From: Adiantum capillus-veneris
Taxonomy: Eukaryota; Streptophyta; Polypodiopsida; Polypodiales; Pteridaceae
Assembly (NCBI GenBank): GCA_014529385.2
Contig: CM043969.1
Coordinates: 66,786,676 to 66,850,675 of the forward strand
Direction of reading: 5' to 3'
Length of the DNA: 64,000 bases
Shown piece by piece: positions 55,426 through 64,000 of the stretch. The notes below the pieces were generated by a model. The model saw only the letters and a list, made by a program, of their open reading frames with translations, did not search any database and was not told where the DNA came from. The position numbers and the translations under genes were made by a program. Position 1 is the stretch's first letter. The number at the start of each line of letters is the position of its first letter.

Positions 55426-56999
55426 GGAGAGATGAAATGCCACTGAGGCCAATGATGGGTGTACGTGCTTTTTCCAAATGGGGCATTGACTTCATTGGTC
55501 CCATCATACCTCCAGGATACAGGACTCACGCACAATACATCATACCTCCAGGATACAGGACTCACGCACAATACATCATCGTAGCAACATACTACATGAT
55601 GAAATGGGCGGAAGCAAAAGCAACCCAAAAAAATGATGCAAGGACTATAACTCAGTTCCTTTTCAAAAACGTCTTTACGTGATATGGACTACCAATCAAA
55701 ATAGTGAGCGATAGAGGAACACACTTTGTGAATGGCGTCATTGAGAGCCTGCTTGATGAATTCATGGTGGTCCATCACAAGTCAGCACCCTATCATCCGC
55801 AAGCCAATGGACAGACACAGAGTACCAACAAAATCCTATGCACAGTGCTCACCAAGATAGTCAGTGACTCAAGAAATGATTGGGATCAAAAGCTACACAC
55901 AGCCTTATGGGCTTACCGCATAGCTTTTAAAACTTCCATTCGAACGACTCCCTTTAACCTGGTATTCGGGATTAATGAGATACTACCATTGGAATTCCTA
56001 ATCAAATCCCTCGGAGTGGCAACACAATTAGGATGGACGGGTCATGAGCTATCGGAGAGACTAGACACCCTAGAACAATTAGATGAAACTAGACTTAAAG
56101 CAATAGCTGGCATATATGCTCAGAAAAAACAAATGAAAGCTTTCCATGATCAAAACGTGATTGGTAAGGAGTTCCAAAAAGGGGATTACGTTCTCATGTA
56201 TACCCTAAAACAACACTCCAAAAAACTCAAAAAGCGAGGAATGGGGCCTTTTGTAATCCATGATATATCGCAAAGTGGCGCCATCAAACTTGCAACATTC
56301 GAGAGAGAGGAGATGCCTAATTGGACGAGTGGTTGTTGCAGGTTAAAGAAATATCTTCTTCCATTGACACCAGAAGAACTCGCAACACTCCATGCAGCAG
56401 CTCAACGCAGATGTCAAGCACAGGACATTCGGGAACAAGCACAGCAGGAAGCCAGACCGAGAATATTAAAACGCAGGGAACAAGCAAACTTCCAGAGGAA
56501 AGAACAACAGGACGTGGCTATTAAGAATGCTATGATAGCATCCATACAAACGACGGCTACATGGTTAGGAGGAATGGATCTACGCATTCAGTTACAACAT
56601 GCCAACGACACCACCGAAAGAGCGTTAGTGGACACAGGGGCCAGAGCTAATCTGGTTAACTATTCCACTTTCAGAAAAATCACAAAGGAACCTCTAATGC
56701 CCAACACTATGGGGTTCAAAGTCGCAAACAAAGGTACTATGGACAGTCTAGGCCACATAAATTTGCCAATCACCATTGATGGGACAGTTTATCCACATCA
56801 ATTTCATGTGGTCGAAGATCAACATCTTAACAAAGTAGTTATCCTGGGAGTGCCATGGATGCGTACTTATCAAGCCACACCAAATTGCCATGACAACACT
56901 TTACTCATCGAACACGAGGGCCAATCTTTAGCCACGCCATTTGTACAAACGGACCATGTATGGGAACCTCTACCATTGCCACATGCAGTAGCTCAGTGA
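55426..56999 (+). pseudogene. Family D integrase core fused to a second aspartic protease-like domain
   Basis: WGIDFIGPI gives the first catalytic Asp (55488). A 36-bp tandem duplication (55505-55576) adds 12 residues before the second Asp, SDRGTHF (55710). TGA at 55680 interrupts GLPIK-type sequence. From 55704 the frame is open for 431 codons. Residue 39 (QANGQTQSTNK), exactly 35 residues after the second Asp, is Gln where the catalytic Glu is expected. The integrase C-terminus (GDYVLMYTLKQHSKKLKKRG, FVIHDISQSGAIKL) is followed by a linker and ERALVDTGARANLVNYSTF (Asp 310 at 56631), then VILGVPWMRTYQ and WEPLPLPH. The DTGA domain is conserved in both inverted copies, so it is a family feature. 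Confidence 0.85.
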
Positions 57000-57589
57000 T
57001 CATCCACCACCGTGGTCACGCAAATATGGATTAAGAAATCAATCATGGAAACCAAGCATAGGCAATTGTGGATACCTAAACGACAAACCAATTCATGTAA
57101 ACCTACATTGCCTACACAGAAATTAAACCACCACAAATTGCCCACCGCTATTGTCAAACGGCCTAACCCAATGGACCACTATCTTTGACATCCAAATACA
57201 CTCAAATGGGTATGGCAACCAAAAAAACCTCGCCTTCACGATGCCTCTTCGAGCGGATCCATACCTAAGCAATTTTGATGGCAACCCAAAAATGCCAAAA
57301 AGCAACCCCACCGGCAACATTAAAACTTTTGTAGGTCGCAGTCAAACACAAAGCACGTCTTCTCCAATTACTATTGTTTGGACCACGCAGCTTCCAAGGA
57401 ACTTCGCCACCAACAACCACTGAACATATTGTTTAGCACCTATCTCTTGCACAACATTTTGTTTTCCTATGCATATCCTCCATCAACATCATAGAGCCAC
57501 ACTATATGGCTATGCATATACACGCACTTTATTCCCAAGCACTCTAACACATGTTCGTCACGGACGACTCACTCTAGGAAGGGGGGAAA
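57000..57589 (+). other. Family D 3' non-coding region and polypurine tract
   Basis: Begins with a remnant reading RQLWIPKRQTN-like (57059 on), matching the W(V/I)PK motif of element A. The polypurine tract AGGAAGGGGGGAAA at 57576-57589 abuts the LTR start TGCGACTGG. Confidence 0.75.
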
Positions 57590-58164
57590 TGCGACTGGAT
57601 TATCATTTTGATATACCAGTATTATCATCTTACTTATTTTCTTTTCTTTTTGTTCCTTTCCTTTTCTTTTAAAAAAAAAGTTTTCAGATCCTGACAAACT
57701 CGTAGTTGTCATAATCATGAGCCATACCATCACCGTCTAATACCAGAATAAGAGTATGTATATAAGGGAGGAGACACTAATTTTGGCTAATTTTTGACCG
57801 ACTAATAATCATTGTAAATAATTTTCTTTGACAAAAAAGCAAAAAATAACAGCTAATCAACAAAAATTGATAAGTCAAGCCAGGAAAGTCAGAATCAACT
57901 TTTGAAAGCAAACGTCGAAACTTTAAAGCGAGGACTTCAAACATGGCAGATATGGGAAAATTTAACACAAGATGAATTTTGAGCTAACTTTTGAAGGATC
58001 AAAACCGCAGATCGAACGCCATTTGTAAACCGAGTGTTAGAATGACAAACGGTTCGAACCGCAAGTGATATGAACAACAAGATATGAGCAATGAAGGTAA
58101 GTATAAATGGGGCATTATGGGTAGACTGGGATCATGTAGTCAAAAGGGGCAACAGAAGCTCGTT

Positions 58165-58171
<7 letters not shown>

Positions 58172-58229
<58 letters not shown>
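58172..58229 (+). repeat. (AG)29 microsatellite in right LTR
   Basis: Homologous to runs at 36151, 43021 and 44921. Confidence 0.97.
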
Positions 58230-58233
<4 letters not shown>

Positions 58234-58511
58234 CGGAGTTGCTTCTGCCCACTGCGACCACCTCGGTGGATCTTACTACACCAGATTTGACAGGTATGAT
58301 CATTAACCTTGCAAGAGCATGCATGTGTGACCCATACTGCATCAACAGTACCAAAACAACAAATCGAAGCAGTACAAGGTCACAAATCCGAAAACTAACA
58401 GGGCCAATGAGGAAGTCCAAAACCCATCAAAAACAAGAAAAAGTTCATTAGTAGACCCCAACTAACTGACAGAATCAGCCAAGCTAAAAACAATAAGAAA
58501 AAGTGATCGAA

Positions 58512-58529
58512 CATGGATCGCGATCCATG
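58512..58529. repeat. 18-bp perfect palindrome, copy 7
   Basis: CATGGATCGCGATCCATG followed by TTTCCC. The equivalent site is collapsed to a single CATG in the left LTR (about 36528) and truncated after CATGG in both duplicated units (about 43420 and 45259). Confidence 0.95.
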
Positions 58530-58624
58530 TTTCCCAAACCCTAAAATCATGGAAACTTCTACATGAGCAACAATAGAGGGTCAGGAACAAACTCCTATGA
58601 CTAGTTTTTAAAAAAGCATCCCAA

Positions 58625-58642
58625 CATGGATCGCGATCCATG
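58625..58642. repeat. 18-bp perfect palindrome, copy 8
   Basis: CATGGATCGCGATCCATG followed by TTCCTTTTTGC. Confidence 0.95.
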
Positions 58643-59225
58643 TTCCTTTTTGCAAAAATCAGGATAAAAGTGGCTCACTAGTTGGACAATGTACAAATAG
58701 TACTGGTGTTGCCAAATGATCACAAAAAGTGCTCTAAAGATCATCAAACCCACTTGGATTGCTACTTTCAGTTTGTAAATGGTCTTTTGGTCAAATTACT
58801 GCTAAAGTTATTTGGGAAACTTCACACTCTCCTCGAAGCCTATCTACAAGCAAATGTAACCTAAGAATGGTGATGGAAGCAAAACTAAGCAAAAGTTTAC
58901 TTGCAAAATGGTGAAACTTGCAGGATTCAGTTTGTCTTCTCAAAAGAATTCAATGTTTGGGGAAAATTGCCAAGGAACCAAGCAAAGCTATGAACTACAG
59001 ACCTAAATCTTCATAAATCAAAGCAAGGAGAGATCTCAGGCAAAACATGACTCCAAAAGTGATTGCCAGAAACAGATTTGGTCAAAACGGAAAAAATATG
59101 GCCATAAACTAAAAAATGAGGCAAAATATGGAAAAACATGTCCAAAGTTGAAAAAATTTCACCAATGTACTAGGAAAACCTATAGGAACAAATGTGCACA
59201 AGAACTGTATGAAAATTCTTCCCAA

Positions 59226-59242
59226 CATGGATCCGATCCATG
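59226..59242. repeat. Palindrome copy 9 (17 bp, one central base lost)
   Basis: CATGGATCCGATCCATG followed by TACCTTTTTGCC. Confidence 0.9.
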
Positions 59243-59496
59243 TACCTTTTTGCCCGAAATAAGTAAAACCCATGCCATCTGATTCAGTATGATCAAGAAA
59301 GCCAAGCCATGGAGTTTCAAGCCATTTGAATCCCAAAATCCCCTTCGAAAAGCCAAAATCAGTAAATCTGTACATGATTTTCAAAATTCAGCCCAAGTGT
59401 CAAACCATTGATCCAAATCCCAATTTTTTTGGACCAAGTCATAATAAAGATGAACCTTGCCAGATGGTATCATCAGATTTCCAAAATATTGCCCAA

Positions 59497-59514
59497 CATG
59501 GATCGCGATTCATG
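59497..59514. repeat. 18-bp palindrome, copy 10
   Basis: CATGGATCGCGATTCATG, one mismatch; followed by TACCTT. Confidence 0.95.
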
Positions 59515-59602
59515 TACCTTCAGCCCTGAATCCAGAGAAAATTACATCCCCTTATGCCCAGGAGTAATTTCCCAAAGTTGAAATTTTCAAATGCTTCCTA
59601 AC

Positions 59603-59620
59603 ATGGATCACGATCCATGT
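59603..59620. repeat. 18-bp palindrome, copy 11
   Basis: CATGGATCACGATCCATG, one mismatch; followed by TTCCTTTGTGCC. Confidence 0.95.
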
Positions 59621-59819
59621 TCCTTTGTGCCAAAATCCATCTGTTACATTATAGTCTTGTACCTATAGTAATCCTAGGGGGACTGGTGAAATTTGGTCAA
59701 ATTTGGAGTAGTTTTGACAAAGTTAAGCTCACTTTTTCATTTTATGGTCAAGTTTACACTTTCCGACAATTTTGATCAATGGCTAAAACCTACTTTCACT
59801 TGCTAAAATTGGCAACAAG

Positions 59820-60705
59820 ATGCCTCGAAGGAAAGCACAGAGGGAGTAGAATGTGGCACCCTATGAGATAACCGATATCTCATCAAATGAGAAAGCTTAA
59901 CTCACCGAACAAGTACTTGAAGCAATTCCAGCAAACATCTTCATCAGAAGGTTTCAAGCAGCAGACGGAGAAATTGTAAAGACCACCATCCTTCCACAGG
60001 AAATGTGGACTTTGCACCAGAAACCAAAAGTGCAAGCAGGGGTCAAGTGCCTATAGCTCGAAAACTTCTTACGACTGCCTCCTTGGGGAACAAACTTCAG
60101 ACGAGCTCACGAGATCATAAGTTCAATTCAATACAATGGGGAAGCAACTCTGATAGACAAGGGAGGGGCAATCGTTAAGGTAAAAATTATAGCAAAAATT
60201 ATCAATGAAGCCCTCCACCTACCGCCGCAGGGGACGCACAATCTATTGCAGAAAACGAAGGCAATAGACAATGATAAAGCCTTTTTGAAGCAACAAGGCC
60301 ACAAGTTGACGTATCAAGACCCGATCTACTCAGAAATGGAACTGCCATTGCGTCTTATATCACAACATTTCAAGGTGCAGAAGCCGCCTAGATATACCGA
60401 ACCTTTGTTGCATATGGCAGTGGTAATGGCGACGGGCTTGGCTAAAGGCAGGGTGGTCAGTTGTGACTTTGGCAACTATCTTCTTGACATGATTGTGGAA
60501 GCAAACGTGAAGGGCAGTCAAAGAAGTAAAGCTTACATGAACGGGGGACCAATGATCACACGTGATTGTGGAAGCAAACGTGCAGGGCAGTCAAAGAAGT
60601 AAAGCTTACATGAACGGGGGACCAATGATCACACGGATAGCCTATCAAGCACTGGGAATGATCGACGATCTACCACCTGCCGAAGTGTAGATAGATCTAA
60701 TCTAC
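59820..60705 (+). pseudogene. Second copy of the LTR-borne ORF, broken
   Basis: ATG 59820 (MPRRKAQRE, then TAG at codon 10 where the other copy has TGG). Homologous throughout to 36831 onwards, with further stops and a 73-bp tandem duplication (60491-60563 and 60564-60636) that shifts the frame. Cut at 60705 by element E. Confidence 0.8.
60491..60636 (+). repeat. 73-bp tandem duplication in the LTR-borne ORF copy
   Basis: GATTGTGGAAGCAAACGTG at 60491 recurs at 60564 with one substitution downstream. Confidence 0.92.
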
Positions 60706-61013
60706 TGTTAACTCTCACGCACATTCCTATCACCTACGACGGACGCTGTATTATTTATTTGGTAGAGTCAGGTACCGGGCTTGTTGGTCCAATAGGAAAA
60801 GGGTAAGAGTGATCCCTGATGAGAGGTGCACTTTAACTGAAACATTCAAGGGATTAGTTGACTAAGCATGGGTGCCCAAGTGTGAATGGGGCGAGCTCAT
60901 ATAAAAGTCAACTAAACCTAAAATTCACTCATTCTCTCATTTGTGCAATTGAAGAGTGCTCTTGCTCCATCTCCATCTTCTTCTTCTTCATCTCCTTGTG
61001 TGTGTGTATATGC

Positions 61014-61085
<72 letters not shown>

Positions 61086-61313
61086 ATTGCGGCGGCACGG
61101 TGGTGGCGAGGCGGTTGAGCGCGGCGTAGTGGCGTCTCCCTCTTCTTTGCGGTGAGGAATCCTCCACGATAGCAAGCGTAGAGCGGTGAGTGACACACCA
61201 TCGCCATCTTTGACCTTACTAGTTTAGGCTTGTTGTGTGCTTGAAGCCATTTGTGACTTGCACACAGTGTATCGGCAAGTTCCTTGCATTGACACGTGCG
61301 ACAAACGCGCACA
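60706..61313 (+). repeat. Element E 5' LTR
   Basis: TGTTAACTCTCACG to AACGCGCACA, alignable to the element A LTR. TATA box TATAAAA at 60900-60906; (GA)n at 61016-61084. Confidence 0.88.
61016..61084 (+). repeat. (GA)34 microsatellite in element E LTR
   Basis: Pure GA run about 115 bp downstream of the TATA box. The homologous tract in element A is only about ten units long. Confidence 0.96.
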
Positions 61314-61317
61314 TTTT

Positions 61318-61335
61318 CGGCGCCGCTGCTGGGGA
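61318..61335 (+). other. Element E primer-binding site (degenerate)
   Basis: CGGCGCCGCTGCTGGGGA, three changes from the element A site, same four-base offset from the LTR. Confidence 0.75.
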
Positions 61336-62067
61336 ATGCCATACACTAAGTTTGAATGGCACTCTATGATTCTTTTGTGGTGTAATTTCAATCGTAGGAA
61401 GGGTAGGGAAGGAAGGTGTGTGTGTTGAGAAGAAGGATTTTGTGTTGCTATTGTGTATTTCTTTGTTAATGAAGTTTTGAAAGGTTACTGTGTTTTCTCT
61501 GTGATAAGGTCTTAGTATTAAGGTTGTTAGTCCTGTGTAATGCAAAGTACGATAAGTAGGAAGTAGATCTGTAGAGCTAATGAAGTGTGTTAGTGTGTAA
61601 TAGTAGGGCATTAGTTGTAAGTAGGTAGGTAGGTAGAGTGTGTGTGTGGTCGCGCGCAGGCCGCGGCGATCTTATCTCAAAAATAAAAAATAAAAATTTT
61701 AAAGGTAGGACCAGGATCAAGAATATCTCTCAGACCCAAGCCCAGACCCAAGCCCAAGCTCACCCTCAGGCTTAGGCCTTAGTCGCCCTTTAAAATTACA
61801 TATTTTAGCCTCACACGTAGCTAAAAATCAACTTTTTTGAGGAGCATCGGAGCTTCAGGTGACCGAATGTTGTGCTATAAAGCACACCACGATCCTCTGA
61901 GTGATACGCTTCGTTTGAGCTATCACACACTTTAATAAAAAAATCGAGCATTAGAAAACATAAAAAACATAAAAAACATAAAAAAAAACTAGTGAAAATA
62001 GACGCCTAAAAAGTAAGCGGTTAACCTTCGAGGTTATTCTCTAACGCTTGTAGGGTGCCAAAGGCAC
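61336..62067 (+). other. Element E leader
   Basis: Non-coding. It has the CCCAAG-type repeat at about 61733-61775 but not the TTTCTGCA tract of element A. Oligo-A near 61680 and 61940-61990. Confidence 0.6.
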
Positions 62068-64000
62068 ATGCATCTGCTCTCTGGTCGTGTGCTAGAGACG
62101 GGGCAACTAGAGAGAATTTCGACTTACGCGAGTTCTCATTATCCACCTACCTTAGCTTTTGGGCCCTCGACGGGGACCTAAAGGTAGTACAAACCAAGAC
62201 CCGAACATAGCGGCTGGTGACTCTTCCTCTGACTACGACATCATGCAAGGTTTCCCAATGCCTAATCTTGATAGCTCAAGCCAAAACATGCATGCCATGG
62301 GCCCGCGGTCCGGGTCGAGTGTGCTTAGCCGCTTGAAGGAAACCTTTAGTAGAGCCACTCGCTCCGAACATGGAGCTAATGATGTAAATGAGGGGGGTGG
62401 GGAAGTAAATTCGCCATTCATGACCAGCGTAGACCCTATGCCCTTAGAGAGTGTGCATGTGAATACTCTATTCACTGCACCCTCTGACTCTTCGGAGCTA
62501 TTCTCCTCCGAGGTCATATTACCTGATGGTAGAAGCCTTGTCAAAGTGCAAGAGGTTGAGCGGTATATCCTTGCAGCAAGGGAAAAGGAAATCGAGAGCT
62601 TACACAAGGTCGAGCAACGAAGAGAGTTAAAAGCGAAAGCCCCTCTGTCAATATCCTTGCTAAAAGATCAATCAAGTGCTCCTAACTTAGCAACCGCTAA
62701 GGGCCAACCCCTAGAAAGCAACATTGCATCAAGCTCAAAAGACACCCCTAGCACCTCAATCTAAGATGGAGCGCTCTTAAATGAGAACTGGGAGTACGAA
62801 CTACAATCGAAAACTCTAACCGACCTATACACAGGTCACACCTATCACGTGGGTTGGTTAGATGTCCTACAATCCACAATGGGTGCTACTAGTGTGGAGG
62901 ATCAACAACAAAGAGTTTGTGATGTCATCCATAGGGTCATTGAGTTAGAGAGACAGAACAAGGGGATCAACATGCCTTCAACGGGTCTCATGAGATTCTT
63001 GGATATAGGAAAGGCTAAACAACCGACCTTATCGCAAATGGAGACTCCCTCGGTAAGTCCGATGGATCCTCCATATGTTGTTTCGCAAGGGGTCTCAGTG
63101 CAATCTGAGCCCACAAGTGATAGCTTTCCTTTCTAAGTCTAGCTCATCTTTCCCTTGATGACACCACAGCTACCATGCCTATCCCAATGATGGGCATGCT
63201 GATAAACACGCCATGGACCTCATTTGTTAGTAAAGCACCGCTACATGGTAGCTCAATGCGCTTGCAATAGTACCTACAAGTGTGTACCAATCGTATACAC
63301 CCATGGATCCTCGTACTCATGTAGTTCCTACCCCTCCTATTGTTTCAACAACCTATACTCCCCAACCACAACACCCAAGCTCTTATTTCCATCGGACCAT
63401 ACCGGCTAGCATTAGCATGTCACATCCGATGTCTGCTATGCCTAGGGCCACCCATATGAACTTTGGGCCACCACATGGCACAACATTGTACCAAACGTGG
63501 AAACCAAGGGCTTCCTATGCGCCAAGACCAATGCCAATACCTACTCCACATGTAGTCTCTGGAGTGCCTTCACCCATGGTGCCTGCTCACTTAGGTGACT
63601 TGGCAACATTTGCTCAAGCTATTGGTCGATCTATTGCTGAGAATATGCGTAACACGCCTGATATAAAGCCTAGAAGTAAGGCAGTACAAATAGCCAAGCT
63701 CACACAAAAATTTAGTGGAGACGGGGATGTGAGAAAGTATATCGAAGTGTTTGAACGAATATGTGATTCTCTAGGAGAACACAATGACCTGCATAAGAGT
63801 AATGCTTTAAGCCTAACCTTAAGTGGAAAGGATGGGGATTGGTATAGAACCCTAAGGGTGGAAGAAAAAATGATTTAACCTACTCTTAGGAGACTGTTCT
63901 TGAAAGAATACATACGAGAGGGAGTGCTTTGGGGTGTAGCCTCTCAACTCCAGAAAGCCCAATGAGAGGAAGGAGAGTCGGTGAGAGACTTTATTAGTCG
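62068..64000 (+). pseudogene. Element E gag pseudogene (continues beyond window)
   Basis: ATG 62068 (MHLLSGRVLE, compare MHLRSGRVLE in A). A one-base insertion near 62180 shifts the frame; stops occur near 62762, 63136, 63876 and 63963. Recognisable Gag: LGDLATFAQAIGRSIAENMR, KAVQIAKLTQKFSGDGDVRK, SLTLSGKDGDWYRTL, EYIREGVLWGVASQLQKA. Truncated by the window end before any zinc knuckle. Confidence 0.88.

Larger units (their letters stand above)
47364..57589 (+). mobile_element. Family D internal region (Tat/Athila-like Ty3/gypsy, degenerate)
   Basis: PBS 47365, palindrome-rich leader to 49500, gag-like and zinc-knuckle frames 49501-50780, protease 50939-52828, RT, RNase H, two zinc-binding domains, integrase and a second protease-like domain to 56999, 3' non-coding region and polypurine tract 57576-57589. 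Domain order PR-RT-RH-INT makes it Ty3/gypsy. YSFLDGFSSYNQ in RT and the YLKN...LYRRG spacer before integrase resemble Tat-type elements. Stops at 50296, 51506, 52262, 53568, 55389 and 55680, plus frameshifts, show it is not autonomous now. Confidence 0.85.
57590..60705 (+). repeat. Family D right LTR, interrupted by element E
   Basis: Starts TGCGACTGGATTATC after the polypurine tract. Contains TATATAAGG (57761), TATAAATGGG (58102), a ~29-unit GA run (58172-58229), a leader with five palindromes and a broken copy of the LTR-borne ORF from 59820. Element E inserts at 60706, so the LTR end lies outside the window. Confidence 0.7.
60706..64000 (+). mobile_element. Element E: decayed relative of element A, nested in the right D LTR
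   Basis: 5' LTR 60706-61313, degenerate PBS 61318-61335, leader with CCCAAG remnants, and a gag pseudogene running off the window. LTR and Gag align with element A across their length but with many substitutions and indels, so this is an older member of the same superfamily. The 3' end and any pol are outside the window. Confidence 0.88.

Overview
This window is nuclear DNA of a land plant, probably one with a large, repeat-rich genome. The evidence is plant-type Ty3/gypsy LTR retrotransposons with plant-like primer-binding sites (one matches the 3' end of plant tRNA-Asp), GT-AG introns and very low gene density. I cannot name the species; nothing seen is bacterial, viral or organellar.

Layout. 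1-1260 is a diverged ~50-bp minisatellite. 1541-1804 and 10669-13055 are two halves of one decayed host gene split by element A (1805-10668), a young Ty3/gypsy element with near-identical LTRs, a 5-bp target duplication and an intact 1726-codon Gag-protease ORF, but no reverse transcriptase or integrase. 13442-14001 is an open SET-domain exon. 14340-17680 is more 50-bp minisatellite, part of it with a hairpin in each unit. 17868-23900 is element B, a decayed chromovirus with an internal ~1.2-kb inversion. 24342-25724 is an FCP1/NIF-type HAD phosphatase pseudogene. 26641-32208 is element C, a non-coding LARD-like element with short LTRs and a GTGGG target duplication, inserted into an older gypsy remnant (about 26400-26640 plus 32214-33736).

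35929-60705 is a complex of one Ty3/gypsy family (D). Polypurine tract-LTR junctions at 42430 and 57590 and an LTR-PBS junction at 47363 suggest LTRs of about 6 kb. These LTRs carry a TATA box, a (GA)n run, a palindrome-rich leader and a decayed ORF with a coiled coil. The internal region (47364-57589) encodes, in order, gag-like protein and zinc knuckles, protease, reverse transcriptase, RNase H, two HHCC zinc-binding domains, integrase core and a second aspartic protease-like domain. All of it carries nonsense mutations. The left part of the complex is rearranged: inverted integrase/protease pieces sit inside the LTR and are tandemly duplicated with a 1.9-kb period. Element E (60706 to the window end), a decayed relative of A, is nested in the right-hand D LTR.

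The most unusual structure is an 18-bp perfect palindrome, CATGGATCGCGATCCATG, present in 11 exact or near-exact copies in the D leaders. Five of them are spaced about 283 bp apart, and several rearrangement breakpoints fall inside it.
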